64,000 nt of DNA from NCBI RefSeq assembly GCF_019175285.1, contig NC_056527.1, positions 72,917,823-72,981,822 of the forward strand, written 5' to 3'. The notes beneath the pieces were generated by a model. The model was not told the origin of the DNA. It did no database searches and saw only the letters and a list, made by a program, of their open reading frames with translations. This document shows, piece by piece, positions 11,671 to 24,159 of this stretch. The position numbers were made by a program, and so were the translations under genes. The stretch is from Sceloporus undulatus (Eukaryota > Chordata > Lepidosauria > Squamata > Phrynosomatidae). Positions within the stretch are counted from its first letter, which is position 1. Each line of letters starts with the position of its first letter.

Positions 11671-11897
11671 CGCCTGTTACAGACTGCCAAAATAAAGCTG
11701 CTTCGGGTCTCTTTGGAGATTGCTATTTAAATGATGCTGAGTCCTAAGAGTCCAGAGGTCGCGCCAAAGCCACACTCCTTCCTAAGCACTGGAGTGAAGC
11801 TTTGGTGCAGCTTCTGGATTCTTAGGATGCATGCATCATTTAAACAGCATACTTCCAAGAGACCCAAGCAGCTTTTTTTGGCAGTCTGTAACAGGCC
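11671..11897. mobile_element. Palindromic MITE family B, copy 1
   Basis: 227-bp foldback element with ends GCCTGTTACAGACTGCC and GGCAGTCTGTAACAGGC, flanked by the trinucleotide TAT on both sides. Related to copies at 32665, 33262, 54483 and 63516. The 3-bp target duplication is compatible with a PIF/Harbinger origin. Confidence 0.85.
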
Positions 11898-12310
11898 TAT
11901 ATTACTGAGAACACATGAAAATGTCTTTGTGGTAGCTGCTCCCTGGCTGTAGAATTCTCTTCCAAATGAAGATGGCCCCTTCTGTGGTCTCCTTCCACTG
12001 TTATTTCACAGTTTTTTGGTTGTGCTGAAGTGTCTTTTAATCGGGGTGTACAAGCCATTGTGGTTATGCTACACAGAAAGGCAGGATATTTTATTATATA
12101 TATTATTTATTATTATTATTATTATATTGCACTTTTATTCCTGTTATTTTTAAAATACCATTAAAAGTTTTAAATTGTAATGTTTTCACTGGACAGTTTA
12201 TTTGATTTTTTAAACTTATTTATCATCAGGTTCTTAGCTATTTTGTTTTAATCAAGTTGTAAACTGCATGGAGTTCCATGTTAGGAGAAAGGCAATATAG
12301 AATAAATTAA
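11898..12310 (+). mobile_element. L2-like LINE, 3' end
   Basis: Reads VAAPWL then NSLPNEDGPF in a broken frame, the C-terminal L2 signature, then an AT-rich 3' UTR with an (ATT)n tract. MITE family B copy 1 lies directly upstream, probably inserted into this L2. Confidence 0.7.
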
Positions 12311-13151
12311 TACTAAATAAGATTCCCTTGTTCAATGTTATAAGATGTATAGGGAGAGTAACATGGTATTTACTAAAAAAGAAATATTAGCTTCAATAAA
12401 AAAACTAAGAAAGAATATGCCTTAAAGACAACCTGGCAATCTGTGCCTGTAAATCCCCGACTCTTCCACATTTTGGAAAATAGTAATGGGTAATACAAAT
12501 AAAATCCAATTTAAGCGCAAAGTGTTTATATCAGTGACAATATGGGAATCATTCTTTAGTAGGATTTATACTAAATAGCATGAGAAGTGTTCTAAAAGTT
12601 GTAGTTAACAGTAATTTATGTGAAGTTAATTTAATTGCTAGCTACTGTCTGGTGGAGATTAAGATCTCTCAACTGTAAAGGAATGTGTGTACTATGAAAT
12701 AACTGGACTTTTAAAAATATGAACCATTGGAGGAATCTCCTTCAGGTTGAAATCTGATGTCAGCTTTCATCACAGAAAATGTTTTAAAATGGTGAAGTGA
12801 CTTGGATCCTTTGAATGAGTAGCAAGATATCAAGAAAACGCCTCTGTCAAAAACATGACATTGTAAAGTCAATATCATGATTTAGGGGCGCTGAAGAAAA
12901 TGACAATTGGCAAAACTCTAACTCTTTTGCACCTGTTCCATTTTCCTTGCATCTTCCCTGTCAGTTTCATTTTGCTTTTCCCTCCAGAGTATTTTTGCAT
13001 GAATAAACATGTACTGGAAGCTTTAAGAGGAAGCAGCTGCAGGAAGTGATTTTATGTGGAAATGGGAAATGAGTAAATTTCCTCTTCATGCTGACCAATT
13101 CCCTCTCGCTCTGCACTTTAGCAAAAATGGTTGTTGGGCTTAGTGTGACCA
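12311..13151. other. No gene or repeat recognised
   Basis: AT-rich intergenic sequence. Confidence 0.5.
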
Positions 13152-13402
13152 GGAGCCCTGGTGGCGCAGTGGTTAAATGCCTGTACTGCAGCCATTTCAC
13201 TCGAAACCACAAGGTTCCGAGTTCGACCAGCAAAAGGGAACCCAAGCTTACTCAGGCTTGCATCCTTCGAGTCGCTAAAATGAGTACCCAGACTGTTGGG
13301 GGGGCAAATTAGCTTACTTGCTAATTAGCTTACTGCTGTTCACCGCTATGATCTTTGGAATAGCGGTATATAAAAAAAAAAAAACAAACAAAACAACAAA
13401 TA
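13152..13402 (+). mobile_element. Sauria SINE (ACA-type)
   Basis: Starts GGAGCCCTGGTGGCGCAGTG with the tRNA-like A box, carries a B box in AAGGTTCCGAGTTCGACC, has the body CAGGCTTGCATCCTTCGAG and AATGAGTACCCAGACTGTTG, and ends at GCGGTATATAAAA with an A/ACAA-rich tail. This tRNA-derived family is mobilised by BovB and marks squamate genomes. Confidence 0.95.
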
Positions 13403-14639
13403 AGCATGAAGAGCCCATCAGATCCACAGAAAAGGTCTTATACCTGGAGAAAAAATGAATGCAAACTTAGAGGATGTCCATTCAGGTCCAGCCTTGGGTT
13501 GTCCTGTTTGGACAATCCAGACCAATAACTTAGGCTGGATCCTGCAGACCAGATGTGGATCCGGTGACTCAGCCTGATCCTAGAGTAAATGTGGCTTAAA
13601 ATGAGTCAAATTGACCCCTGATTTACCATAGAGTTTCCAACAAACTCCATCACAAACCTGAGGATTAGACAGCCCTGCATGCTCCTTAACTTACTTTCCT
13701 GATGCCTCTTCTGAAAAACCCCACATGCCACGTCTTACATGGAAATAGGGTACCTGGCCATGTGGGTACTAGCCAAAGCACCATCTCCACTGCAGTGACG
13801 GTGGTCTTTTCAGTAAGGGCAATGGGAGACTACGGTAGAGTGTGTGCAGTGACATTTATCCAGTAGCTGTTCAAATGGGCTGTTTTTGAAACCAGCTGGA
13901 TAGCACAGCTGGAGTCCAGGTGTCGGGCTGCACTTGCCCGGCTGCAGCTGAATGTGACAAACACTGGTTTTGACGTTTCAGTCCACGTCTATCCCAGCAA
14001 GGTTTCCAGGTGTGATAATCTCCATAGGTGTGATGGGGATCAAATGAGGAAATTTATATGTTGATTGCATAACCTTTGATGGCCTGATTAAAATTTAACT
14101 CATTGAAATTAATTGACGGTTTAAAAAAAACATGAAAGAAATCAAGAGTAACAGCTTAATGTATTATCTTGGCTTTGTGTTTAAATCAGAAAAATAACAG
14201 CTTTACTTGGGTCTGCTAGCATTTTTTTTCCAAGTTTAGATGCCAGAAAGAAAGCTGTTTTATCTTGCTTCCATTCTTCAAACATTCTCTCTCACCACTA
14301 ATGTGGATCTAAATCTGACCTTTACACTTCGGAAAAGCAATGAGGAAATCACCCGGATCAGCAAATTTTTGTATCTTCTGTTTGGTCTAATGAAGCAAGC
14401 AGCAGCTGGTAAAACTCGAATTACAGAGAAAGAAAGTAAAAAATGACCATGCCTAGCCCTGCCATGTTGTAGGCCTAAATTCTGAGCTGGGAAGAAGAGA
14501 TGTCAGGGATTAACTCAAGCTGTCTACAAGTCCATTCTCTCCTTCTAGGGACATAAGAACCGGCGTGTAATAGCTCAGGACATAAGAGGAAGCTTTGCAT
14601 GTTCATTAATATTCACCAGTCCAGCCTAGCTAAAGAATG
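13403..14639. other. No gene or repeat recognised
   Basis: Unassigned. A short open frame at 14240-14446 is not convincing: no domain and no splice context. Confidence 0.5.
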
Positions 14640-14937
14640 AAAATAAAGCTAAACCCCACCATGCTAGAGAATTACAGGCAATAACATCCCTTTCCTGAGC
14701 AAGATTCCTAGTATGTGGTAGCCTCATGACTCCAGGGATTTCTGGATGAAATAGATTATCCGATCCTTTCAATCTGGCTTCAGGCCTGGTTATAGGACAG
14801 AGGTACCATGAGTTGCCTTGCCTACTCAGGAAACTGGATAGGATGAGTGTGTACCTGTGGGTTCTGCTGAACCTCTCAGTGGCTTTTAATACCATCAGCC
14901 ATGGTATCCTTCAGGTTTGCCTCAGTTTGCCTTTCTG

Positions 14938-15290
14938 GGAAGATTATCACATGGGGTGAAAAGCGTTAGGAATGTATTTTTGCCCTCATTCTTACGCAAA
15001 TGGGTGAAAGATTATCACACAACTTCACCCTTCTCTCTTGTAACATCTTCAAGCGTCCTTCTACTGAATAACCCATTAATGATAAAAAAAAAGTGTGAAT
15101 GGCTTGATGATCACAATTCATTGCACTATTTCAGAACATATGAAAATCAATCATAATTCAATAGCATATATTGGACAATTGTCCATCCATTTGGGTATTC
15201 CCCAGAGTGCAGTTTGGCAGAATCACAAGTGGGTTAAGTAAACGGCAAAGGATTAACTGGCTTTCCACCCCCTCCACATTCCTTCCTAAC
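14938..15290. mobile_element. Unclassified insert with GATTATCACA motifs
   Basis: Contains AGATTATCACATGGGG (14941) and AGATTATCACACAACTTC (15009). The motif recurs at 56343 and, in related form, near 50283. It sits between two L2 parts, so it is probably a DNA element inserted into the L2; its boundaries are uncertain. Confidence 0.4.
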
Positions 15291-15299
15291 AGATGTTTC

Positions 15300-15605
15300 T
15301 AGAGTAATATGGTAGCCCTGTTTAAATATCAGAAGGATGTCTATTGTTTTCTGCTGCTCCAAGAGAACAGGCCCAACAATGGATGCAAGCTACAGGAAAG
15401 AGATTCCACCTAAACATTAGGAGGAACATTCTGGTGTTCAAAGTGGAACACACTTCATCGGAGTGTAGTGAAGTCTCCTTCCTAGGAGGTCTTTAAACAG
15501 AGGCTGATGGCCATCGTTGGGGATGCTTTGATTGAGAGTTCCTGCATGGCAGGGGGGTTGGACTGGATGGCCCTTGTGGTCTCTTCCAACCTCTTATTCT
15601 ATGTA
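15300..15605 (+). mobile_element. CR1 LINE, degraded 3' fragment
   Basis: Recognisable CR1 tail (GATGCAAGCTACAGG, TTAAACAGAGGCTG, GGTTGGACTGGATGGCCC) with many small deletions compared with the other copies. Confidence 0.85.
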
Positions 15606-15869
15606 TCATGAGGCTCACAGGGTCATTCTTGTTCCATTTGCACAGGCACAAAATCTTTCAAGAATTATAACAATGCTAAAGACTGCTGACGTGTGGAAAT
15701 CAATTGCGCTTTTTGCCGCTCTTGATTGTTAATGAAGTTATTGCAACCTGTGGTGAAAGAAATGTTTTAATATCGCAATTGTATCATTCTTGCTCAATAA
15801 CAATATAATAATGCTACAAAGCTGGGAAAAGCCCCTGTTGATATCTTCTGGTATGGGACATAGAGCACT

Positions 15870-16028
15870 GTTTTTTTTTATTATGCTACTATTTCTTAGA
15901 TTGTACGCCATGGGCAGGTTTACTCGCATCTATTTATTATTTGTATGTACGCGCTGTGCAAATCTACAGCCCTATATAAATAAAGCATATAATAATAATA
16001 ATAAATAATAATATAATAATATAATATA
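15870..16028 (+). mobile_element. LINE 3' tail with (AAT)n
   Basis: Same terminal sequence as 7715-7877 (GTACGCCATGGGCAGG, CGCTGTGCAAATCTAC, ATATAAATAAAGC), with an AAT-rich end. It is nested within the L2 copy. Confidence 0.7.
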
Positions 16029-16910
16029 TGCTGAGGAATTCCTGTTTGATGCCCCAGCCATTGACTTATGTCATCCTTCAGAGCTCAGTTCTGATCACCA
16101 TACTATTTAACAATTACATGAAACTGGTGGGAAAAGTTACCAGGAGTTTAGGAGTTCAGTGGCACAAAAAACTCCAAACAACATGAACTGATAACACCAA
16201 ACTCTAAGTTTCCTTCTTATCAAATTCCAAGGAAGCTGTCTTGGCTCTGAAGTAATATGTTGTCAGTAATGGATTGGATGAGGGCAAACAAATTGGAACT
16301 TAATCTAGACAAGACAGAGGTGTTCCACCTCAGTCAAAAGGCAATTTAGGGAATAGGGATTCAGCCTATGCTAGATGGGTCTACATTCCCCCTGAAATCT
16401 CAAGTTAGCAGTTTCAGTGTTCTCTTGGATTCAACACTGAGCCTGGATATCCAGGTTTCAGCACTGGGCAGGAGTGTATTTGCAAAATTAAGATTAGCGT
16501 GCCAGTAGTTCTCATTCTCTGAGAAGTCAGATCTGGCTGTGGTGAGTAGCACTCTATATGGGGCTGGCTTTGGAAATTGTTCAGTGGATCCAAACCGCTG
16601 CAGCCAGAATTTTTTTCCCCCAGGCACAATTCAAAGTGCTGGTCATGACCTATAAAGCTCTATACAGCATAGATCCAGACTACTTAAAGGACTGTATCTC
16701 TCTATACAAACTGTCCAGTATCTTAAAATCCTCGAAGGAAAACTTTCTTTTTGGTAAGGACATGGAAGAAATCTTTCTCAGTGGCTGCTCCCACCCTGTA
16801 AAATTCTCCTCCATGGGAGGCTAGGCTGCTCCAGTCACTGCTCTCCTTTCACCATCAGACAAAGAACTTCTTGTTTAAGCAGGTTTTTTATTGACTGGAA
16901 TAGATGGGCA

Positions 16911-17640
16911 AAAAAAAAGGCAGCTTGATCCTGGTTTTTGCCAAAGTGGGTTGAAACCCCACTGCCCACACAGCCCACTCCCAAGGTGGGCTGAATGCGT
17001 ATGGCCCAACTGCATGGCACAGCGTCAAGCCATGCCACTGGGTAATTTTTTTGTCGCCTCCCCACCATATATGTACATGTCACACAAACACACTGCCTGT
17101 AACCGGCAAATACCTCCCATGTTTGCCCAGATGACATCCCTTTGGATGGCTGCCCCTTTGAACAGGCACACAGTCACATGTGCGATGTTCTATCTGTTCA
17201 GGGCATCGGAGCATCAGTGTGCAAATGATACATTGGCAAAGCACAATCATGGCAGCCCCCCTATACTCCCCCTTCACCCCATGCCCCCCTGTTCGACTGT
17301 CTGGTTTGTGTATGTTGTAATTACATCCATTGGAGTTGTCACACTTTTATTTATTTTTTGCTTTGCCACAGCTCCATACCCATGTTGCGGTATTCATATG
17401 CAGGGCTGAAGATACACATCTTCTGCCTTGATTCAGGCTATCCCAGATTCTTTTTGCATCAGTTTTTAGCCCTGGAGCATGGCTTTGGTCTGATTTCCAC
17501 CCGCTTTGGAGGCATACATTGTCTAAATGCTTTGCCTTTAAAGTGGTTGGAAATCACTTTATTTTGCCCATCTGTTTTGCCCCAGTGACTAGTTATTCTC
17601 AGGGAGCCTTCTTATGTGGGTAGGTGGGTAGATTAGTTTT
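16911..17640. other. Unclassified sequence inserted in L2 region
   Basis: About 700 bp with GGGTTGAAACCCCACTGCCC and TGATTTCCACCCGCTTTGG, between the L2 C-terminus and an AT-rich tail at 17630-17690. The 172-codon open frame at 16891-17409 has no recognisable domain and atypical composition, so I do not call it a gene. Confidence 0.35.
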
Positions 17641-17689
17641 AACATTTGTATTTAATGATTGTATACAGTTTAATATATGATTTTTAATT

Positions 17690-18555
17690 ATTACAAGAGA
17701 TATCAAAATGTACTTATGAAAATATAATCTTCATGGGTGATTTGAATGGGGAAATTGACCCCTGTTGGATAGAGGTTCAAAGAAAAAGATCAAAAAGAAT
17801 CAAAATAAACTACCAAAGTCATTTATGCATTTGATGGACAATTTAGCAGTCATGGATGTATGGAGATGGAAATATGGAATGTCCAAGGAATTTACATACT
17901 ATTCAGAGCAATGCAAGTTGATGCATGAATAGACTTATTTTTAGTTTTGAAATCAATGAATAAAAATATCAGAAAAATTGAGATCTCATCAAAAATAACA
18001 TCTGAATACAATCCTGTCAGTTTAACATTCAAAATATCAACACCAGAATACAGTTGGTGATTGAATGAATCACTGTTTTTTAAAAAGTGAAATGATATTG
18101 ATAAAAGTTAAAGAAAAAATATATTTCTGAGATAAGAGATGAATAAAGGAACACAGATGAATGTTGTTTGGGAGGTGACTAAAGCTGTAATGGGTGGGTT
18201 CTTTATACAACAAAATGCACATCTTATGGGGGGAAAGAAGACAAAGGATCATACACACACACACACACACGATTTTAAATAATACAATATAAACAAAAAG
18301 AATAAAAGTCCAAGAAAGTCTAGAAATAAAGTCCAAGTACATCAAGTAGATTGGCTTCTATCCCTGTATGTTTGCTATACAGATTTACTAACTCTAACTT
18401 AATTCTCTTATATTTGATTCATCTCCTTGTTTTCCTGTCTTATAGTCCACCTTTATTCTTTCCTGATTTGTTGTTGAGTATATATATCTTATCTGTCTAT
18501 CGCAAAGGATCCAAAATATATTGTATGCAATTACCAATAAAGAACAAGAACTAAA
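17690..18555 (+). mobile_element. L1 LINE, endonuclease fragment and 3' end
   Basis: Translation gives MGDFNG, LPKSFMHLMDNLAVMDVWRW, KEFTYYSEQCKLMH, DLFLVLKSMN and EYNPVSLTF, the C-terminal half of the L1 APE endonuclease. MNVVWEVTKAVMGGFFIQQN follows at about 18148. After a CA repeat (18254-18271) comes a 3' UTR-like stretch ending CAATAAAGAACAAG. The middle of ORF2 is deleted. Confidence 0.78.
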
Positions 18556-18689
18556 AAATTGTTTAATTTTATTTTTAAACTTGCTTACTTGTACTACTTT
18601 AAAAAACTTATTTGTAGAGATGTGAAGGCCTGTGGAAAAATTAGGGAAAAAACATTTTTGTCCAACATTTTTGTCTATTCTGTTTTGTC

Positions 18690-19201
18690 CAGGCCTAACC
18701 TAGAATACTGTGTCCAGTTCTGGGCACCACAGTTCAAAAAGAATTTTGTCAACTTATAGTACGTCCAGAGGAGGGTGACTAAAATGGTGAAACGTCCGGA
18801 AACCATGCCCTATGAGGAGAGACTTAGGGAGCTGGGGATGTTTAGCCTGGAGAAGAGAAGGTTAAGAGGTGATATGATAGCCTTGTTTAAATATTTGAAG
18901 GGATGTCATACTGAGGAGGGAGCAAGCTTGTTTTCTGCTGCTCCAGAGAATAGGACATGGAACAATGGATGCAAGCTCCAGGAAAAGAGATTCCACCTAA
19001 ACATTAAGAAGAACATCCTGACAGTGAGAGCTGTTCAACATTGGAACATACTCCCTCAAAAAGTGGTGGAGTCTCCTTTGGAGGTCTTTAAACAGAGACT
19101 GGATGGCCATTTCTCGGGGATGCTTTGATTGTGTGTTCCTGCATGGCAGGGCATTGGACTGGATGGCCCTTGTGGTCTCTTCCAACTCTATGATTCTATG
19201 A
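18690..19201 (+). mobile_element. CR1 LINE, 3' end
   Basis: 5'-truncated CR1 with the ORF2 C-terminal tail open at 18775-19128 ([19 protein letters not shown] and on to LEVFKQRLDGHFSGML), followed by the 3' UTR ending CTATGATTCTATGA. Confidence 0.93.
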
Positions 19202-20560
19202 ATGTGCTTTTAAATTATATTTCTGCAGGATCTAACAGAGGGTCAGCATGGTTGGAGCCTGAGTGCTTGTACTATTGCAAAAAGACTTGTATTTGAAGAC
19301 TGAAAACATAAACATTCACCATCTAAGGTTCAATGATCTGAGGACCTTGCTGCTTTAGATATACATGAACATATATTTTATAGATGCGAGCTCAAAGAAA
19401 ATGATTTTTTGGAAATATGATGACATTATATATGTGCATATGCCACATCAATGTTCATATCCTTTGTGTTCCCCTTCTCCCTTTTTTATTTTGTACTTTT
19501 TCCCCTTTCTTTTTTGGAATCGTACTAAAATAATAAAATTTTCATTAATTAATTTATGTGTGTGTTTGCATGATACATGAAAGCTACAAAGTTTTCTAGA
19601 ATAATATGTGGATTGTCAAAATGTTATCTTAGTAGCTTTACATGAGAAAAAAATTAGCCCTATAATTAAAAAAAAAATCTTCCAGCATTTAATTGATCAC
19701 TTTATTATTGCAGAATATGATGATGTGCCAGAAACCATAAGGCACTGGAATCTTAGATTATAGAACTGAATGTGTGTTTCATGCAAAAATGACTGTGATT
19801 TTTAAAATGTTTTGGCTTGTTAATAGCTTGTGATCAGCCTAGATGGCTGGAAGACACCTGGGGAGAGGGGACTTGTCACAAGTCCCAACATGTTAATTGT
19901 CACAATTTCCAATTACCTTAATAAAAAAGATGCAAATTTGGAGTGGCACTCCAGTTAATAATAAGCTTCCAACATGCCCCTTGGTGCTGCACCAAGTTCT
20001 CCAGTCTCATCTTGGAAGCAGAAATTACTACAGCTAGAAAAAGGGAGGTTTTTGTACAATGTTGGTGGCTTCTTTATTCTGATTTTTTAAAAAAGGAAAC
20101 TCAACATATAAGGAGCTTAATGTGTTGTTGTTTTTTCAGAACATAAAGTCGCTGTTTAAAAGTAATACATTACTTGTTATAGTGTTTTAAAAGTAATCCT
20201 TTATTGTAATTTGTTTAAAAGATTGCTCACTGAACTGCACATTGTTTTTGTTCCTTTTTCAAAAAAAACAGGATTGAGAAAGGAATGGTGTAGAACTTGA
20301 AAACCTTCCTTATAAAATGCATTTGAAAATATTTTTAAAAGATTACTTAGAAAAGAAACAAGGAAATGTTATTCATCACATCAGTAAAATAATTCTCATT
20401 CTCTCTTGTTATGTTACTTTGGAATGCCACTTTGCTACACCCTTGTTGCCAAAAACTAATTTGTTTTTGGTTCATTGAGTTTTTAACTTGTTATTCCCAG
20501 GTTCTTGACTTGATCACCTTAGATTAGCTGAGTGTCTGAATGAAGGAAACATAGGACTTC
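19202..20560. other. Mostly unassigned; possible LINE tail at 19370-19550
   Basis: AT-rich. The piece ending AATAATAAAATTTTCATTAA near 19545 resembles an L1-type 3' end. The rest gives no recognisable feature. Confidence 0.35.
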
Positions 20561-20845
20561 GTCACATGGGGGAAATCGGGGGCTTAAACTGTCATCTCAG
20601 GAAAGTCTCACGATCGCGCTGAACATTTTCACACGATGTCATAATTAAAGAGAACTTATCCTGGCAATAACTAGGTATTAACCAGCAACAAATAATTCAC
20701 AGGGAAACACTGTGAATTATTTGTTGCTGGTTATTAACTGGTTATTTCCAGGATAAGCCCTCTTTAATCATTATATGTGTGAAAATCTACCTGCGTCCAT
20801 GTGACTTTCCCGGGATAATAGTTTAAACCCCCAGTCTCCTCATGT
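20561..20845. mobile_element. Foldback MITE (family C)
   Basis: Long imperfect palindrome. The central stem is perfect over 23 bp (20680-20702 against 20710-20732) around a 7-base loop. The outer arms (GGGGGCTTAAACT at left, AGTTTAAACCCCC at right) pair less perfectly. No protein. Typical of a non-autonomous DNA transposon. Confidence 0.8.
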
Positions 20846-21610
20846 TTTTTCTCCTGTGGATGAAATAGCAGTTTGTGGAAGGATTATTTTGATTTGAGCA
20901 CTACCAGGGTGTGAAGAAGGTAAACATGACCACCTATTGCTTAGAAATATGAACTGCCAAGGCCTGGAGTGAGAAGAAAGTAGACCTGGATTTACTGGTT
21001 GATCTCTGGATATTTTGCAATAGATCAGCAAGAATTTCTGACTCCCAGTTGTTCAACAACCGTAGCAAGAAAATTATTCCCCTGCACCCTAAATTATAAT
21101 AATAAAATAAATATGTGATAGGGTATGTAGGATAAGTATAGCTCAGTATTCAAACCAAACTGCTGGATTTAGAATTCTTTAATTCTATTTCTCTATTCAT
21201 GCTAATACTTGAAATAGGGTCACAAACCACTCCTAGCCAAGCTTGATGTGCTCCAGTGTGCTCCATCTCTCCTGCCCCTCAATTCTGATCTTGCCACATT
21301 TAGTAGTAAGGTCTAAGCAGGAGCAATGTTTGTGTTCATGATTAGAGAAATGGAACCCCTATTCTAATCTTGCATCTCAGTACAGTGAGGGGGTGGATTG
21401 GGCTGAGTTGCATGGGATGAAGCCAGAATACATGTGGCCCCCTGTCTCCTACTCAAGGATTGCATATTCTGTTCAGGCTTAATGTGTAAGCAAGGTTACT
21501 TTTTGTTTTTCATTTTTGTTTAAGACGATGAAACATATTAGAGTTCTAGTATAATACAAAACAGTTCCAGCCTCAAGTTTGCTACATGTGGCCTAAGGCA
21601 GTCTTTGTTT
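20846..21610. other. No gene or repeat recognised
   Basis: Intergenic sequence without identifiable features. Confidence 0.5.
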
Positions 21611-21812
21611 AGAATCATAGAACTGAAAAGTCTGAAGGATACCCATGGGACATCTAGTCTATCTTCATACCTTTGAAGGAAATCCATGGGTAAAAGATTC
21701 TTACAGATGGACATCCAATTTTTGTTAAAAAATCTCTAACACAGGAGAGTCAATAGAACTGTAGAGATGAAAGGGGCCCAATCATCTTCCAGGGCAGTCT
21801 GTTCCTGTCTCA

Positions 21813-21815
<3 letters not shown>
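21611..21815 (-). mobile_element. Old CR1-like 3' fragment
   Basis: Plus strand begins AGAATCATAGAACTGAAAAG and carries GACATCTAGTCTATC, TGGACATCCAATTTTTG and ACAGGAGAGTC, a diverged CR1 3' end in reverse orientation. Confidence 0.6.

Positions 21816-21857
<42 letters not shown>
21816..21857. repeat. (AAT)n microsatellite
   Basis: About fourteen AAT units, probably the tail of the adjacent minus-strand LINE. Confidence 0.95.
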
Positions 21858-21858
<1 letters not shown>

Positions 21859-22225
21859 GGATTTATTTATATGCCGCCCAATCACTGGGAACCCGGGCAG
21901 CTTACAACAGAGGGAATAACAGACAGTTCCCTGCCCTCAGGCTTACAATCTAAAAAGACACGACACAAAAGGAGAAGGGAATGGTGATGGGGGGAGAGAA
22001 TCAGGTCCAGCATTCTTCTCTCCCTCTGAGGCCTGGACCAAGACAGATGGACTGGAGGGAGGGCTCTTCTTCTTAATTGAGGTAGGGCCCAATGGCGTTA
22101 GGCCTGTCCTTTCACTCCCTTCCAGGCCAGAAGATGACAGTTGGAAGGAGGGAGGGGAGGGCTCTTCCTCTTCAGGCTATATCTTATTGTCCAGGAGGTC
22201 TTCATAAAGTTTGGTTTTAATGGAA
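21858..22225 (-). mobile_element. L2-like 3' tail
   Basis: GGATTTATTTATATGCCGCC, GGGCAGCTTACAACAG and GGCTTACAATCTAAAAAG form the reverse of an L2-type 3' end, with (AAT)n on the tail side. Confidence 0.6.
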
Positions 22226-22228
22226 TCA

Positions 22229-24150
22229 CTGAATCATAGAGTTGGAAGAGACCACAAGGACCATCCAGTCCAACCCTGTACCATGCAGGAACACACAATC
22301 ATAGCACTCCCGAGAGATGGTCATCCAGCCTCTGTTTAAAAACCTCCAAAGAAGGAGGCTCCACCACATTCTCTGAGGGAGTGTGTTCCACTGTCGAACA
22401 GCCCTTACTGCCAAGAAATTCCTCTTAATGTTGAGGTGGAATCTCTTTTCCTGTAGCTTGCGTCCATTGTTCCGGATCCTGTTCTCTGGAGCAGCAGAAA
22501 ACAAGCTTGCTCTAGCCTCAGTGTGACATGTTCAAATACTTATACAGTGCTATCATACCATCTCTTAACCAGCTCTTCTCCAGGCTAAACATGCTCAGTT
22601 CCCTAAGCCTCTCCTCATATGGCATGATTTCCAGACACTTCACCATTTTAGTCGCCTTCCTCTGGACGCACTACAAGTTATCAAAATTCTTTTTGAACTT
22701 TGGTGCCCAGAACTGGACACAGTATTCTAGGTTAGGCCTGGACAAAGCAGAATAGTGCCACTATTACTTCCCTTGAACTAGACACTATACTTCTATTCAT
22801 GAAGCCTAGAATTTCATTCGCCTTTTTAGCTGCCACATCGCACTGTTGACTCATGTTCAACTTATGGTATACTTAGACTCCTAGATCCCTTTCACATGTA
22901 GTCTCATTCAGCCAGGTGTCTCCCATATTTATCTATGCATTTAATTTTTTTTTTTTGCCCTAAATAAAGTACTTTGCATTTCTCCATGTTGGAATTCATT
23001 TTGTTATTGGCCCAGCTTTCTAATCTATTAAAGTCATTTTGAATTTTGATCCTATCTCTGGGGTATTAGTCACTCCTCCAAATTTGGTGTCATCTGCAAA
23101 TTTGATAAGTATGCCCCCAATTCTGTCATACAAGTCATTGATAAAGATCCTGACTAGCACTGGGCCCAGGACAGAACTCTGTAGCACTCCACTGGTCGCT
23201 TTTCTCCAGGATGAAACAGAACCATTTTTGAGCACCCTTTTGGTTCAGCCAGTCAACCAATTACAAATTCATGTAACAGTTACCTTGTCTAGCTCGCATT
23301 TTACAAGCTTGTTTGCAAGAATGTCATGGAGAACTTTGTCAAAGGCCTTACTGAAATCAAGATATACTATATCCACAGCATTCCCTTCATCTAACAAGCT
23401 GGTAATTTTATCAAAAAAAAAAAAAAAGAGAGAGAGAGAGAAGAGAAGAGAGAGATCAAATTTGTCTGGCATGACCTGTTTCTTTGAAACCCATGTTGAC
23501 TTTTTGTGATTATGGCATTTCCTTGTAAATGTTCGCAGACTCTCTGTTTAATTATCTGCTCTAGAATCTTTCCTAGTAGTTGGTGATAATTGTTGGGATC
23601 CTCTTTTTTCCCCTTTTTTAAGATGGAGACAACATTTCCCCTCCTCCAGTCTGTTGAGACTTCTCCTGTTCTCTAGGAGTTCTCATATATTATTGCCAAT
23701 AGCTCTGAGATTACATTTGCCAGTTCTTTTAATAATCTTGGATGTAGTTCATCTGGTCCCGGAGACTTAAATTCATTTAGATTAACCAGGTATTCCTGTA
23801 TTATTCCTGTATAAGTATTCTTTACTTATACTGTGCTGTGTTTGCCCTATTGTGTCCTCTGCTCCATTTTCCTTAAGTTCAGCACCCTTTTCCTTTTCTG
23901 AGAAGACTGAGGCAAAGAAGGTGTTGAGTCATTCTGCCTTTGTGTATCTTTTTCTTTTCTAATGAGTCATTCCTTCTTATGATATGTCGCGATTGCAACA
24001 GTCTCTGTTTCCTCATCTTGGCTTCTTGGAAGAATTCAGGCTTGATTTGCTCTGCATACATATCTGCTCTAGAATCTTCTCTGGTACTGATGTCAGGCTA
24101 ACAGAGCAGTAATTGTTTGGGTTCTCTGTTTTTTCTCCTTTTAGAAGATG
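22229..24150 (-). mobile_element. CR1 LINE, ORF2 to 3' end
   Basis: A 1.9-kb CR1 in reverse orientation. From 5' to 3' on the minus strand: an RT N-terminal region, SLLDEGNAVDIVYLDFSKAF (23330-23400), SVLGPVLVRIFINDL and FADDTK (RT catalytic motif), the C-terminal tail, and the 3' end at 22229. Stops and frame breaks are frequent. Sequence equivalent to 'PGKILEQI' appears at both 23540-23600 and 24060-24110, so the upstream part is rearranged or belongs to a second copy. An A/AG-rich run sits at 23414-23453. Confidence 0.9.
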
Positions 24151-24159
24151 TAGCTCCAA

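Larger units (their letters stand above)
14640..16910 (+). mobile_element. L2-like LINE, interrupted by later insertions
   Basis: The RT start (FQSGFRPGYRTEVP and the AFNTISHGIL region) is at 14740-14925. After a break the copy resumes at about 16030 with QSSVLITILFNNY, later RT and connector sequence, KVLVMTYKALYSIDPDYLKD (16639-16698) and the FSVAAPTL/NSPPW C-terminus near 16780-16810. The inserts are at 14938-15290, 15300-15605 (CR1) and 15870-16028. Many stops and frame breaks show an old copy. Confidence 0.8.

Noticed and set aside
16891-17409. A 172-codon plus-strand open frame
   Set aside because: No start context, domain or splice support; composition looks like repeat DNA inserted near an L2.
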